Shown: piece after piece, positions 7,822 through 17,466 of the stretch | How the letters are laid out: each line of letters opens with the position of its first letter | Numbering within the stretch: position 1 is the first letter of the stretch | NCBI RefSeq assembly: GCF_050916355.1 | Contig: NZ_CP136946.1 | Location: 2,418,001-2,482,000 of the forward strand | Direction: 5' to 3' | Length of the DNA: 64,000 nucleotides | Source: Jeongeupia wiesaeckerbachi | GTDB taxonomy: Bacteria > Pseudomonadota > Gammaproteobacteria > Burkholderiales > Chitinibacteraceae | Translations under genes and position numbers: made by a program | Notes under the pieces: model-generated | What the model was told of the DNA's origin: nothing | Databases searched by the model: none | The model's input: the letters and a program-made list of their open reading frames with translations, nothing else

Positions 7822-9507
7822 ATGAGCAACGAGCTTCCGGTCAGCAATTTCATTCGCCACATCATCGATACCGACCTTGCCAGCGGCAAGCGCAGCGCCG
7901 TGCAGACGCGTTTCCCTCCGGAGCCGAACGGCTACCTGCACGTCGGCCACGCCAAAGCGATCTGCGTCAATTTCGGCATCGCCCAGGATTACCAGGGCCT
8001 GTGCAATCTGCGCATGGACGACACCAATCCGGAGAAGGAAGAGGACGAGTACGTCCACGCCATCCAGGACGACGTGCGCTGGCTCGGCTTCGACTGGAGC
8101 GGCGAAACGCGCTACGCGTCGAACTACTTCCAGCAGCTGTACGACTACGCCGAAGAGCTGATCCAGAGCGGCAAGGCCTTCGTCTGCGATCTGACGCCGG
8201 AAGCCATGCGCGAATACCGCGGCAATTTCGAGGTGCCGGGCCGTGAGAGCCCGTACCGTACGCGCTCGGTCGACGAAAACCTCGACCTGTTCCGGCGGAT
8301 GAAAGCCGGCGAGTTCGCTGATGGCAGCAAGACGCTGCGACTGAAGATCGACATGCAGAGCCCGAACCTGAACATGCGTGACCCGGTGATCTACCGGATC
8401 AAGCGGGCCGAACATCATCGCACCGGCAACGACTGGTGCATTTATCCGATGTACGACTACACGCACTGCATTTCGGATGCGCTCGAAGGCATTACGCATT
8501 CCTTGTGCACGCTCGAGTTCGAAGACCACCGTCCGCTGTACGACTGGGTGCTCGACAACATCAGCATCGGCAACCACCCGCAGCAGATCGAATTCTCGCG
8601 GCTGGAAACGCTCTACGTCGTCACTTCGAAGCGCAAGCTCAAGCAGCTGGTCGACGAGCAACTGGTCAGCGGCTGGGACGACCCGCGCATGCCGACGATT
8701 TCGGGCATGCGCCGTCGCGGTTACAGCCCGGAAGGCGTGCGCTTGTTCGCGCAGCGCGCCGGCGTGTCGAAGACGCCGAACGTTGTCGATTTCTCGTCGC
8801 TTGAAGGCGCCGTGCGCGAAACGCTAGAGGAAGCCAGCCCGCGCGTGATGGCCGTGCTCGATCCGATCAAGGTGACCCTGACCAATTTCGATCCGGCGAC
8901 GACCGCCTCGCGCAGCGCGCCGTTCCATCCGCATCATGCCGAATGGGGCGAGCGCGAAGTACCGATCGCGCGCGAAATCTATATCGAGCGCGACGATTTC
9001 GCCGAAGTGCCGCCGCCGAAGTGGCAGCGGCTGACGCCGGGCGGCGAAGTTCGCCTGCGTTACAGCTACGTGATCAAGTGCGACGAAGTGGTCAAGGACG
9101 CCGACGGCCGCGTGGTCGAGCTCAAGTGCTCGATCGACCCGGACACGCTCGGCCAGAACCCGGTCGGCCGCAAGGTCAAGGGTGTCATCCACTGGGTCTC
9201 AGCCTCCCACGCCGTCGAGGCCGAAGTGCGCCTGTACGACCGGCTGTTCACCGAAGCCCGCCCGGATGCGGTGCGTGGCGACGATGGCCAGTATGTCGAC
9301 TTCAAGCAGTTCATCAACGCCGAATCGCTCAAGGTCGTCACCGGCTACGTCGAGGCTTGCGTCAGGGATGCGCAGCCGGAAACGCGCTACCAGTTCGAGC
9401 GCCTCGGCTACTTCGTCACCGACCGCCGCGACCACACTGCTGGCGGCAAGCCGGTCTTCAATCGCACCGTGACGCTGCGCGATTCGTGGGCGAAGGAAAA
9501 CGGTTGA
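7822..9507 (+). CDS. glnS: Glutaminyl-tRNA synthetase
   Basis: 561 residues, class I aminoacyl-tRNA synthetase charging tRNA-Gln. The HIGH signature is HVGH at 40-43, and the KMSKS loop appears as VTSKR at about 269-273, close to the VMSKR form of known GlnRS. The C-terminal anticodon-binding beta barrels (about 340-550) are complete. A TACAAT hexamer at 7784-7789 is a possible -10 element. The gene is followed by a terminator. Confidence 0.97.
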   Translation: MSNELPVSNFIRHIIDTDLASGKRSAVQTRFPPEPNGYLHVGHAKAICVNFGIAQDYQGLCNLRMDDTNPEKEEDEYVHAIQDDVRWLGFDWSGETRYASNYFQQLYDYAEELIQSGKAFVCDLTPEAMREYRGNFEVPGRESPYRTRSVDENLDLFRRMKAGEFADGSKTLRLKIDMQSPNLNMRDPVIYRIKRAEHHRTGNDWCIYPMYDYTHCISDALEGITHSLCTLEFEDHRPLYDWVLDNISIGNHPQQIEFSRLETLYVVTSKRKLKQLVDEQLVSGWDDPRMPTISGMRRRGYSPEGVRLFAQRAGVSKTPNVVDFSSLEGAVRETLEEASPRVMAVLDPIKVTLTNFDPATTASRSAPFHPHHAEWGEREVPIAREIYIERDDFAEVPPPKWQRLTPGGEVRLRYSYVIKCDEVVKDADGRVVELKCSIDPDTLGQNPVGRKVKGVIHWVSASHAVEAEVRLYDRLFTEARPDAVRGDDGQYVDFKQFINAESLKVVTGYVEACVRDAQPETRYQFERLGYFVTDRRDHTAGGKPVFNRTVTLRDSWAKENG

Positions 9508-9563
9508 TGCGGGCGCTGGCTTGGACACAACGTCCTTGTCCATAATCCTACGATGCTGATCCC

Positions 9564-9592
9564 ACGGGCGAGCCGGTCTCGCCCGTCTTTTT
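9564..9592 (+). terminator. Terminator after glnS
   Basis: Arms ACGGGCGAG and CTCGCCCGT around CCGGT, followed by TCTTTTT. It separates glnS from the ABC transporter gene. Confidence 0.85.
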
Positions 9593-9613
9593 AAGCCCAG
9601 AGGACCCGACGCA

Positions 9614-11335
9614 ATGCAGCCAGCCGCTCCGGCAAGCGTACCCACAGTCAGACACTTGTTCAGACAGTTCTGGCGGCTTTCCAAGCCGTTCTGGACCAGC
9701 GAGGAGAAATGGAAGGCGTACGGCCTGCTGGCCGTCGTCATCGGGCTCAACCTCGGCTCGGTGTACATGAATGTGTTGTTCAACAGCTGGTACAACACGT
9801 TCTACAACACCTTGCAGAACTACGATGCCACCGGCTTCAAGGCGGCCATTTTCAAGTTCGGCTGGCTGGCGGCGATCTGGATTTTCATCAGCGTCTACCG
9901 TTTCTACCTGCAACAGATGCTCGAGCTCAAGTGGCGGCGCTGGTACGCCGCGCACATGACGCAGCGCTGGCTGGATCACCAGAGCTACTACCGCTTGCAG
10001 CTGACCGATCGCCACACCGACAACCCCGACCAGCGGATTGCCGAAGACACGCAGATGTTCGTCAGCAGCACGCTCGGTCTGGCGCTTGGCTTGATGAATT
10101 CGCTGGTGACCTTCTTCTCCTTCGTCACCATCTTGTGGACACTGTCGGGGCCATTGCATTTCACGCTTGGCGGTCACGAATTCCATATCCCCGGCTATAT
10201 GGTCTGGGTGGCGCTCATCTATGCGCTGGTCGGCTCGGTGGTCACGGTGCTTGTTGGCCGGCCGCTGGTGAAGCTCAATTTCGAGCAGCAGCGCCGCGAA
10301 GCCGATTTCCGTTTCGGCCTGGTCCGCGTGCGCGAGAACGCCGAATCGGTCGCGCTGTATCACGGCGAGGTTGGCGAAGTGCGCACGCTGCGTGGCCGGA
10401 TCGATGCCTTCGTCGCCAACTACTGGGCGCTGGTCAAGCGGCAGAAGCGGTTGACCTGGTTCACCTCGTTCTGGGGCCAACTGGCGATCATTTTTCCGAT
10501 GATCGTCGGCGCGCCGCGCTATTTCGCCAAGGAGATCCCGCTGGGCGGGCTGATGCAGATCAATAGCGCGTTCGGCCAGGTCTATGGCGCGCTGGATTTC
10601 GTCATCGGCAGCTTCGCATCGCTGGCGAACTGGAAAGCCATCATCGACCGGCTGATCACCTTTGAAGACAGCCTGAGCAAGGTCGAGGCCTTACCGGTGC
10701 CGCGGCCTGCTCCGACGGCCGAAGGGCTGCGCATCGCGGACCTCAACGTCCGCAGACCCGATGGCACGCCGCTGTTTGCCGGTCTGGCGCTGGCACTGAA
10801 GGCCGGCGATCGGCTGCTGGTACGCGGACCATCGGGCAGCGGCAAATCGACGCTGCTGCGTACGCTCGCCGGGATCTGGCCGTATGCCGACGGCGACATG
10901 GCCTATATCAAGGAGCGCGGCGTGCTATTCCTGGCGCAGAAGCCCTATCTGCCGCTCGGTACCTTGCGCGAAGTGCTCTGCTATCCGGCGCAGCCGTCGT
11001 ACGACGATGCCGAACTGAATACCTTGCTCGACGCGGTCAAGCTCCACCACCTCGTCGGTCGGCTTGACGACGTCGACAACTGGTCGCACATCCTCAGCTT
11101 GGGCGAGCAACAGCGCATCGCCTTTGCGCGGGCGCTGTTCATCCGTCCTGCCGTGCTGATGATGGACGAAGCCAGTTCGGCGCTCGACGAGACCAACGAA
11201 GCCATCCTTTACCAGCTGGTCGAAGACCGGCTGCCCGGCAGCATCATCGTCAGCGTCGGCCACCGATCGACGCTGCTGACCTTCCACAACCATCATCTGG
11301 AAACGCTCGGGGACGGCAGCTGGCAGCTGGCCTGA
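9614..11335 (+). CDS. SbmA/BacA-type ABC transporter, permease fused to ATPase
   Basis: 573 residues. An N-terminal membrane domain (about 30-350) of the SbmA/BacA-like class is followed by a nucleotide-binding domain: Walker A GPSGSGKST at about 405-413, signature LSLGEQQR at about 496-503, and Walker B VLMMDEASSALD. This matches the YddA-like group of ABC transporters (vitamin B12/peptide-type and very-long-chain acyl-type relatives); the substrate cannot be read from the sequence. It ends 15 bases before hemE and is probably cotranscribed with it. Confidence 0.88.
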   Translation: MQPAAPASVPTVRHLFRQFWRLSKPFWTSEEKWKAYGLLAVVIGLNLGSVYMNVLFNSWYNTFYNTLQNYDATGFKAAIFKFGWLAAIWIFISVYRFYLQQMLELKWRRWYAAHMTQRWLDHQSYYRLQLTDRHTDNPDQRIAEDTQMFVSSTLGLALGLMNSLVTFFSFVTILWTLSGPLHFTLGGHEFHIPGYMVWVALIYALVGSVVTVLVGRPLVKLNFEQQRREADFRFGLVRVRENAESVALYHGEVGEVRTLRGRIDAFVANYWALVKRQKRLTWFTSFWGQLAIIFPMIVGAPRYFAKEIPLGGLMQINSAFGQVYGALDFVIGSFASLANWKAIIDRLITFEDSLSKVEALPVPRPAPTAEGLRIADLNVRRPDGTPLFAGLALALKAGDRLLVRGPSGSGKSTLLRTLAGIWPYADGDMAYIKERGVLFLAQKPYLPLGTLREVLCYPAQPSYDDAELNTLLDAVKLHHLVGRLDDVDNWSHILSLGEQQRIAFARALFIRPAVLMMDEASSALDETNEAILYQLVEDRLPGSIIVSVGHRSTLLTFHNHHLETLGDGSWQLA

Positions 11336-11350
11336 TCCGGGTTCGATACT

Positions 11351-12415
11351 ATGACTTCACTGCAAAACGATACTTTCCTACGTGCCTTGCTGCGCCAGCC
11401 CGTCGACTACACCCCGGTCTGGCTGATGCGCCAGGCGGGCCGCTATCTGCCGGAATACTGCGCCACGCGCAAACAGGCCGGTTCCTTTCTGCAGCTGTGC
11501 AAGAACACCGAACTGGCGACCGAGGTGACGCTGCAACCGCTCGAGCGTTTTCCGCTCGACGCGGCGATTCTGTTCTCCGACATCCTGACCGTGCCCGATG
11601 CGATGGGGCTGGGCCTGTATTTCGCCGAAGGCGAGGGCCCGAAGTTCGAGCGACCGTTGCAGGACGAGGCGGCCATCCGCAAGCTCGCGGTGCCCGATCT
11701 GGGCGAGCTGCAGTATGTGTTCGATGCGGTGTCGTCGATCCGCAAGGCGCTGAATGGCCGCGTGCCGCTGATCGGTTTCTCCGGCAGCCCGTTCACGCTG
11801 GCGTGCTACATGATCGAAGGCGGCAGCTCGAGCGATTTCCGTCGCGTCAAAACGATGATGTACGACCGTCCGGAGCTGTTGCACCACATTCTCGAGGTGA
11901 ACGCGCAGACGGTGACCGACTACCTGAACGCGCAGATCGACGCCGGTGCACAGGCGGTGCAGATCTTCGACACCTGGGGTGGCGCACTGGCCTACGGCAA
12001 GTACCACGAGTTCTCGCTGGCCTATATGAAGCGCATCGTTGGCGGCCTGAAGCGCGAAGCCGACGGACGTCGCGTGCCGGTGATCCTGTTCACCAAGGGC
12101 GGCGGTCTGTGGCTCGAGGATCTGGCCGATACCGGCTGCGATGCGCTCGGCCTTGACTGGACCGTCGACCTTGCCGCCGCGCGCCGTCGTGTCGGCGATC
12201 GTGTCGCGCTGCAGGGCAACTTTGATCCGAATGCGCTGTTCGCCAATCCGGCAGCGATCGAGGCCGAAGTGGGGCGACTGTTGACGTCCTACGGCGACGG
12301 CAGTGGTCACGTCTTCAACCTCGGCCACGGCATCAACCAGTTCACGCCCCCCGAGCATGTGGCTGCACTGGTCGACGCGGTGCACAAGCTTTCACGACAT
12401 CGTCATGTTGGCTAG
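11351..12415 (+). CDS. hemE: Uroporphyrinogen decarboxylase
   Basis: 354 residues, haem pathway, decarboxylating uroporphyrinogen III to coproporphyrinogen III in the cytoplasm. The family N-terminal signature PVWLMRQAGRYLPEY with the substrate-binding Arg residues is at about 22-36. The active-site Asp is in ILFSDIL, and the C-terminal FNLGHGI motif is present. Length is normal. The gene ends in an AT-rich gap before priA. Confidence 0.97.
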   Translation: MTSLQNDTFLRALLRQPVDYTPVWLMRQAGRYLPEYCATRKQAGSFLQLCKNTELATEVTLQPLERFPLDAAILFSDILTVPDAMGLGLYFAEGEGPKFERPLQDEAAIRKLAVPDLGELQYVFDAVSSIRKALNGRVPLIGFSGSPFTLACYMIEGGSSSDFRRVKTMMYDRPELLHHILEVNAQTVTDYLNAQIDAGAQAVQIFDTWGGALAYGKYHEFSLAYMKRIVGGLKREADGRRVPVILFTKGGGLWLEDLADTGCDALGLDWTVDLAAARRRVGDRVALQGNFDPNALFANPAAIEAEVGRLLTSYGDGSGHVFNLGHGINQFTPPEHVAALVDAVHKLSRHRHVG

Positions 12416-12733
12416 AAAAACATCAAATATGACAATGCTTTAGCACGACATTGCTCATGCTTTCGCTGATGTTGAACGTAAGTTATTAACAAAGCAGTGG
12501 CGGGTGAGGCAAAGCTTGTCAAGCCCGATCTGCAGATATTTCAGTATCGTTTAATCTTGTTAAGTCATTGATTTATAAAGACATACGAATTCGGTTTAAA
12601 ATTTGTGCAACCTAGCTGAAGCAAGAGCGACATTGGCTTTGGGGCACATCCACACCAGCTGTTCACAAAGTTATCCACATAATTTGTGGGTAGTTTGTTT
12701 GGCCGGCAATTTTCCGTCTTGATTCGCCTCAGA
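12416..12733. other. AT-rich intergenic region with a consensus DnaA box
   Basis: No gene seen. The composition is strikingly richer in A and T than anything around it. A perfect DnaA box TTATCCACA is at 12671-12679. Degenerate relatives occur nearby: TTATTAACA at about 12483-12491 and TGTGGGTAG at about 12686-12694. It precedes priA and must hold its promoter. Whether DnaA controls priA, or the region has another replication role, is open. Confidence 0.6.
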
Positions 12734-14899
12734 ATGCCGCACGCCTACCTCTCGGTTGCCCTCGATGTCCCCTTGCCGCGCAGTTTCGATTACCGTGCGC
12801 CGGCGGGCGCGGCGGCGGTCGGTGAGCGCGTCATCGTCCCGTTCGGACGGCAAACGCTGTCCGGCGTGGTGCTGGCGGTCAGCGAGACGGCGCCCGATTT
12901 TGCCGGGCTGAAAGACATTGCCGCCGCGCCGGGCGATCTGCCGGCGCTGCCGGCCGACGTGCTGGCACTGTGCCGCTTTTGTGCCGATTTTTATGCCGCG
13001 CCGCTCGGCATGGTGCTGGCGGCGGCCTTGCCGGCGGCCTTGCGCCAGCCCAAACCGTGGGGCGGCGATGGCGGCATGCTGCAGTGGCAGGCGACCGATG
13101 CCGATGCCTTGCTGGCCCGGCTGTCGCCCCGCGCCAAAAAGCAGCGGCAGCTCGCCGAGCTGCTGCGGACGCCGCAAACGCGCGAGGCGGTGCGCGAGAT
13201 TGCCGGCGATGCCCTGCGCTGGCTGGCCGACTGGCATGCCGCCGGCGAGGTTATTGCCGTTGCGCCGGCGCGGCCGACTGGCATGCCGCGACAGGCGTCG
13301 TTGCCGCAGCTGAACCCGGCGCAGGCAGCCGCCGTCGATGCCGTCAACGCCGCCGAGGGCTACGCCGCTTTCCTGCTTTACGGTGTGACCGGCTCGGGTA
13401 AAACCGAAGTCTATCTGCGCGCAATTGCCGAGCGCCTCGGGCGGGGCGAGCAGGTGCTGGTGCTGGTGCCCGAAATCAACCTGACGCCGCAGCTCGAAGC
13501 CCGCTTCCGCCAGCGCTTTCCAGACGAAGCCATCGTCAGCCTGCACAGCGGGCTGGCGGATGGCGAACGCACGCGCAACTGGCTGCAGGCGGTGCGCGGC
13601 GAGGCGCGCATCGTGCTCGGCACGCGGCTGGCGGTATTCACACCGCTGCCGGCGCTGGGCCTGATCGTCGTCGACGAAGAGCACGACGGCTCGTACCGGC
13701 AGCAGGAAGGCGTGCGCTATTCGGCGCGCGATCTGGCGGTCTGGCGCGCGCGCGACCGCAAGCTGCCGGTGCTGCTCGGCTCGGCAACGCCGAGCATCGA
13801 AACCTGGAAAAACGCCAGCGAGGGCCGTTACCGGCGGCTCGATCTGCCGTTACGCGCCGTCGGCGGCGCCGTGGCACCGACGATCGAAGTACTGCCGACC
13901 GGGCGGATCGCCCTGCAGGACGGCATCCATCCCTTGGCGCTCGAACGCCTGCGGGCAACGCTGGCGCGGGGCGGACAGGCGCTGGTGTTCATCAACCGTC
14001 GCGGTTATTCACCGGTGCTGGCGTGCAACGAATGCGGCTGGGTCAGCGGCTGCAAGCGCTGCGACGCCAAGCTGGTGCTGCATCTCGGTGACCGGCGGCT
14101 GCGCTGCCATCATTGCGGCTTCGAATGTGCGATTCCGGCCGAATGTCCCGACTGCGGCAATATCGATCTCAAACCGCTGGGGCAGGGCACGCAACGGGTC
14201 GAGGATGCGTTGGCCGTGCGGTTTCCCGACACGCCGCCGTTGCGGATCGACCGTGACAATACCCGCCGCAAGGGTAGCCTCGAGGCGATGCTGGCACAGG
14301 TGCACGACGGCGAGGTGCGCTTGCTGGTCGGCACGCAAATGCTGGCCAAGGGGCACGATTTTGCCAACCTGCAGCTGGTCGTCGTCCTCAACGCCGACGC
14401 CGGGCTGTTCAGCGTCGATTTCCGCGCCGAGGAACGGCTGTTCGCGCAACTGCTGCAGGTGGCTGGCCGTGCCGGTCGTGCCGGTCAGCCCGGCCAGGTG
14501 CTGATCCAGACCCGCTATCCCGAGCATCCTTTCTATGCGGCGCTGCTGGCCGGCGACTACGCGGCGTTTGCCGACGAGCAATTGGCGGCGCGGCGCGAGC
14601 TGTTGTTGCCGCCGTGCGCGGCATGGCTGATGGTCCGCGCCGAAGCCAAGCGCATCGAGACCTCGCTGGCTTTCCTGAACGCCTTGCGCGGCGCGCTGGT
14701 CGGCATGGAGGTACAGGCAATGACGCCGATCGCCGCGTCGATGAGCCGCAAGGCAGGCTGGGAACGGGCGCAATTGCTGGTGACCGCCGCGACGCGCGGT
14801 CCCGTCGTTGCCGCTGCCGCCCATCTGGCTGCGCTGCTTGCCGCCAAGCCGCCCAAGGGCGTGCGCTGGGTGATCGACGTCGATCCGCAGGACGTCTAG
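12734..14899 (+). CDS. priA: Primosomal protein N' (replication restart helicase)
   Basis: 721 residues. PriA restarts stalled replication forks by recognising fork structures, unwinding the lagging strand and loading the primosome. The start at 12734 (MPHAYLSVALDVPLPRSFDYR) gives the family N-terminus; 16 more in-frame codons upstream are unlikely to be used. Walker A GVTGSGKT is at about 217-224 and the DEEH box at about 313-316. A zinc-binding cysteine array (CNECGW, CKRC, CHHC, CPDC) is at about 434-475. The sequence is complete. Confidence 0.96.
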   Translation: MPHAYLSVALDVPLPRSFDYRAPAGAAAVGERVIVPFGRQTLSGVVLAVSETAPDFAGLKDIAAAPGDLPALPADVLALCRFCADFYAAPLGMVLAAALPAALRQPKPWGGDGGMLQWQATDADALLARLSPRAKKQRQLAELLRTPQTREAVREIAGDALRWLADWHAAGEVIAVAPARPTGMPRQASLPQLNPAQAAAVDAVNAAEGYAAFLLYGVTGSGKTEVYLRAIAERLGRGEQVLVLVPEINLTPQLEARFRQRFPDEAIVSLHSGLADGERTRNWLQAVRGEARIVLGTRLAVFTPLPALGLIVVDEEHDGSYRQQEGVRYSARDLAVWRARDRKLPVLLGSATPSIETWKNASEGRYRRLDLPLRAVGGAVAPTIEVLPTGRIALQDGIHPLALERLRATLARGGQALVFINRRGYSPVLACNECGWVSGCKRCDAKLVLHLGDRRLRCHHCGFECAIPAECPDCGNIDLKPLGQGTQRVEDALAVRFPDTPPLRIDRDNTRRKGSLEAMLAQVHDGEVRLLVGTQMLAKGHDFANLQLVVVLNADAGLFSVDFRAEERLFAQLLQVAGRAGRAGQPGQVLIQTRYPEHPFYAALLAGDYAAFADEQLAARRELLLPPCAAWLMVRAEAKRIETSLAFLNALRGALVGMEVQAMTPIAASMSRKAGWERAQLLVTAATRGPVVAAAAHLAALLAAKPPKGVRWVIDVDPQDV

Positions 14900-14942
14900 T
14901 TTCGCGGCATACTGGGCTGATCCCTTGTGAGGCGAGCCGGTT

Positions 14943-15830
14943 ATGCGATTGATGTTGATCCTCAACGGCAAGGCGGCAGGCAATGCCGATGTCCGCGTTG
15001 CGGTGGGGGCCGTGCGCGATGCAGGTCATGCGGTGCTGGTGCGGCTGACCTGGGAATACGGCGATGTGGCCCGTTTCGTCGACGAAGCACTGGTGGCCGG
15101 TGTCGAGACGGTGATTGCTGGCGGCGGCGATGGTACGGTCAACGAGCTGGTCAACGCCTTGCTGGCCGTGGCGCCGGCGCAGCGGCCCGCCCTGGCGGTA
15201 CTGCCACTCGGAACGGCCAACGATTTCGCCCGCGGCTGCGGCCTGCCGGATGACCTCGGACAGGCCTTGCAACTGGCCTTGCGGCCGCCGACGCCGATCG
15301 ACGCGGTCAGGGTCAACGAGCGGGCCTTCGTCAATATGGCGACCGGCGGGTTCGGTACGCAGATCACGGTGGAAACGCCCGCCGAGCAGAAGGCCTTGCT
15401 CGGCGGGCTGGCTTACTTGCTGACCGGACTGACCCGCTTTGGCAGCATCCGCGCCGATCGCGGCCGCTTGCAGGGTCCCGGTTTCGAATGGGAGGGCGAG
15501 TTTCTGGTGCTCGGAATCGGCAATGGTTGCCAGTCCGGTGGCGGGCATCGACTGTGTCCCGACGCGCGACTCGACAACGGCATGCTCGACGTGCGGCTGA
15601 TCACCGGCAGCGATCTGTTGCCGGCGCTGCTCGGGCAGCTGATCGACGGCGAGAGCGACGAGCATGTGCTGACGGCCCGGTTGCCGTGGCTGGAGGTAAG
15701 CACGCCGCACGAGATCAATCTCAATCTCGACGGCGAGCCGATGGCAGGCACGCACTTCCGCATCGAGGTGCTGCCGGCGGCTTTGCGCTGCCATCTCCCG
15801 CCGGAATGCCCGCTGCTCGGCCGCACATGA
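14943..15830 (+). CDS. YegS-like lipid kinase (diacylglycerol kinase catalytic domain)
   Basis: 295 residues. The diacylglycerol-kinase catalytic domain has the nucleotide-binding GGGDGTVNE at about 60-68 and PLGTANDFAR at about 91-100. A C-terminal beta domain ends with LDGEP as in the YegS/DgkB group. Likely phosphorylates a lipid (phosphatidylglycerol in YegS), but the substrate is unproven here. It lies 43 bases downstream of priA. Confidence 0.88.
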   Translation: MRLMLILNGKAAGNADVRVAVGAVRDAGHAVLVRLTWEYGDVARFVDEALVAGVETVIAGGGDGTVNELVNALLAVAPAQRPALAVLPLGTANDFARGCGLPDDLGQALQLALRPPTPIDAVRVNERAFVNMATGGFGTQITVETPAEQKALLGGLAYLLTGLTRFGSIRADRGRLQGPGFEWEGEFLVLGIGNGCQSGGGHRLCPDARLDNGMLDVRLITGSDLLPALLGQLIDGESDEHVLTARLPWLEVSTPHEINLNLDGEPMAGTHFRIEVLPAALRCHLPPECPLLGRT

Positions 15831-15855
15831 AAAAAGCCCGGCGAGCCGGGCTTCG
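15830..15855 (-). terminator. Terminator downstream of the PII gene
   Basis: Arms AAGCCCGGC and GCCGGGCTT around GA. The A tract at 15830-15835 becomes the U tract on the minus strand, so it mainly ends the PII transcript. It also sits at the end of the lipid kinase gene. Confidence 0.8.
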
Positions 15856-15871
15856 GTAGGGGGGGCGGGGT

Positions 15872-16210
15872 TTACAGCGCCTGCTCGTTGATCTCGCCGG
15901 TACGGATGCGTACGACGTGCTCGACCGGCGAGACGAAGATCTTGCCGTCGCCGATCTTGCCGGTGTTGGCGGCCTTGATGATGGCTTCGATGGCGCTGTC
16001 GACCAGATCGTCGGCCAGCACCACTTCGACCTTGGCCTTGGGCAGGAAGTCGACGACGTACTCGGCGCCGCGATACAGCTCGGTGTGGCCTTTCTGGCGG
16101 CCAAAGCCCTTCACCTCGGTGACGGTCAGCCCGGAAATCCCGAGGTCGGACAGCGCCTCGCGCACTTCGTCGAGTTTGAACGGCTTGATGATCGCTTCAA
16201 TTTTCTTCAT
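15872..16210 (-). CDS. glnB: Nitrogen regulatory protein PII
   Basis: 112 residues, trimeric cytoplasmic nitrogen sensor that binds ATP/ADP and 2-oxoglutarate and is uridylylated by GlnD. The start is ATG 16210 (MKKIEAIIKPFKLDEVREAL). The T-loop carries Tyr51 in GHTELYRGAEY, and the C-terminal signature GKIFVSPVEHVVRIRTGE is intact. GlnB and GlnK are hard to tell apart by sequence. No amtB gene is adjacent, which favours GlnB. It lies 57 bases after gspN on the same strand. Confidence 0.92.
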   Translation of the reverse strand: MKKIEAIIKPFKLDEVREALSDLGISGLTVTEVKGFGRQKGHTELYRGAEYVVDFLPKAKVEVVLADDLVDSAIEAIIKAANTGKIGDGKIFVSPVEHVVRIRTGEINEQAL

Positions 16211-16267
16211 GTCGGGGTCCGTGGGCATTCGCAATGAATAAACGCGATTATAAGCGGCTTGCGCCGC

Positions 16268-16987
16268 TTACGGGTTAGCGGCGCCGAGCCTGAGCGTGCG
16301 GGTCTTGCCGTCGCCGGGCAGGCTGTCGAGCAAGGGCGCGAACAGCGCGGCCTGACCGTCGGCGGCGCGCAGCGTCAATTCGCCCCGTGGTCCGGTCGGG
16401 CCGATCGATCCCTTGCCGTTGATGTCGAGTCGTCCGCCCAGCGGCGCCAGCTGCCAATCCAGCCGGTCGCCGTTGCGTTGCAGCGACACGTTGTAGCTGC
16501 CGAACGGATTGGCCTGCGGCGTGACCAGCGAGCTGGCGTCCAGCCACTGCACGCGGGCGCCGTCGAGCGTCTGACGGTCGAGCCGCTTGGTGTTGAGCAA
16601 CAAGGTGCCGCCGAGCTGGAACGGCGCCAGTGCCTTGATCTGTGCCAGCAGCGGCGATGCAGGCAGCCGCGCGCTGAGGTCTTCGATGCGGGTACCGCTC
16701 AAGCCGGCCAGGAGCCTGGCCGACAGCGGCGTCGCCGGATCGGCGCTGCTCAGCGACCAGGCCAGCTCGCCGCGGAGCAGCCCGGCGGCTTGCCAGCGCC
16801 AGGCCAGCCCGCGGACCAGCTCCTGACCGTCGAGGCCGAGCTGGGTTGCCCGGCCCTCCCACAGCGTGCCGCTGACGCCGGACAGTTGCAGCGGTGCTGG
16901 CGCCAGGCCGACCAGCACGCTGGCGGGCAGGCGGATGCCAATGAAGAGCAGGGCGGCGATGCCGCCGGTCACAAGCAGACGTTTCAT
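16268..16987 (-). CDS. gspN: Type II secretion system protein N
   Basis: 239 residues. One N-terminal membrane helix (about 5-25) is followed by a periplasmic domain of the GspN family, with the SGTLWEGRA motif near residue 40 typical of T2SS N proteins. It contributes to the inner-membrane part of the type II secretion apparatus. Its start overlaps the gspM stop by 4 bases, indicating translational coupling in gspL-M-N. Confidence 0.87.
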   Translation of the reverse strand: MKRLLVTGGIAALLFIGIRLPASVLVGLAPAPLQLSGVSGTLWEGRATQLGLDGQELVRGLAWRWQAAGLLRGELAWSLSSADPATPLSARLLAGLSGTRIEDLSARLPASPLLAQIKALAPFQLGGTLLLNTKRLDRQTLDGARVQWLDASSLVTPQANPFGSYNVSLQRNGDRLDWQLAPLGGRLDINGKGSIGPTGPRGELTLRAADGQAALFAPLLDSLPGDGKTRTLRLGAANP

Positions 16988-17466
16988 GGCTCGACCACCA
17001 ATTCGGCCTGCACCGTGCCGCCTTGACCGTGGACATCCGCGCGAATGACGCGCAGATGCTGGTCGTTTTCCAGCGCACCCAGTAAGGCGAGAACGCGTTC
17101 GAACGGTGCGCCACCGATGACGATGCGCACCTGCTCGCCCGGCAGCGCCTGCAGTTCGGCGCCGAGCTGCAGCGCGTCGAGCGTGGCCTGCACATGCTGG
17201 CGCAAGGCGCCGGGCGCGATGCTGGCACGCGCGCCGGATTGTTTGAATTCGGCAACACCGCGCTGCAGGTCGGCCAGGCTGGCCTGCAGTTCGGGCAGTT
17301 GCCGCGTCAGCCGCGCCGAAGCTTGTGTCACCGGCTGCCAGACGCCGGCGTAGAGCGCCGCCGCGACGAGCGCGGATCCGCCGATCATCAGCGCGCGCCG
17401 TTCTCGCGGCGCGCGGTCGCGCCAGCTGTTTTGCAGAGTCTGAAGCGAGGGCATGGGTATTACCAT
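16984..17466 (-). CDS. gspM: Type II secretion system protein M
   Basis: 160 residues from ATG 17466, which overlaps the gspL stop; ATG 17454 (MPSLQTL) would give 156 residues, and no ribosome site decides between them. A short cytoplasmic tail with RERRAL is followed by one helix (about 26-45), a coiled-coil stretch and a small ferredoxin-like periplasmic domain, the usual GspM plan. It partners with GspL in the inner-membrane platform. Confidence 0.87.
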   Translation of the reverse strand: MVIPMPSLQTLQNSWRDRAPRERRALMIGGSALVAAALYAGVWQPVTQASARLTRQLPELQASLADLQRGVAEFKQSGARASIAPGALRQHVQATLDALQLGAELQALPGEQVRIVIGGAPFERVLALLGALENDQHLRVIRADVHGQGGTVQAELVVEP

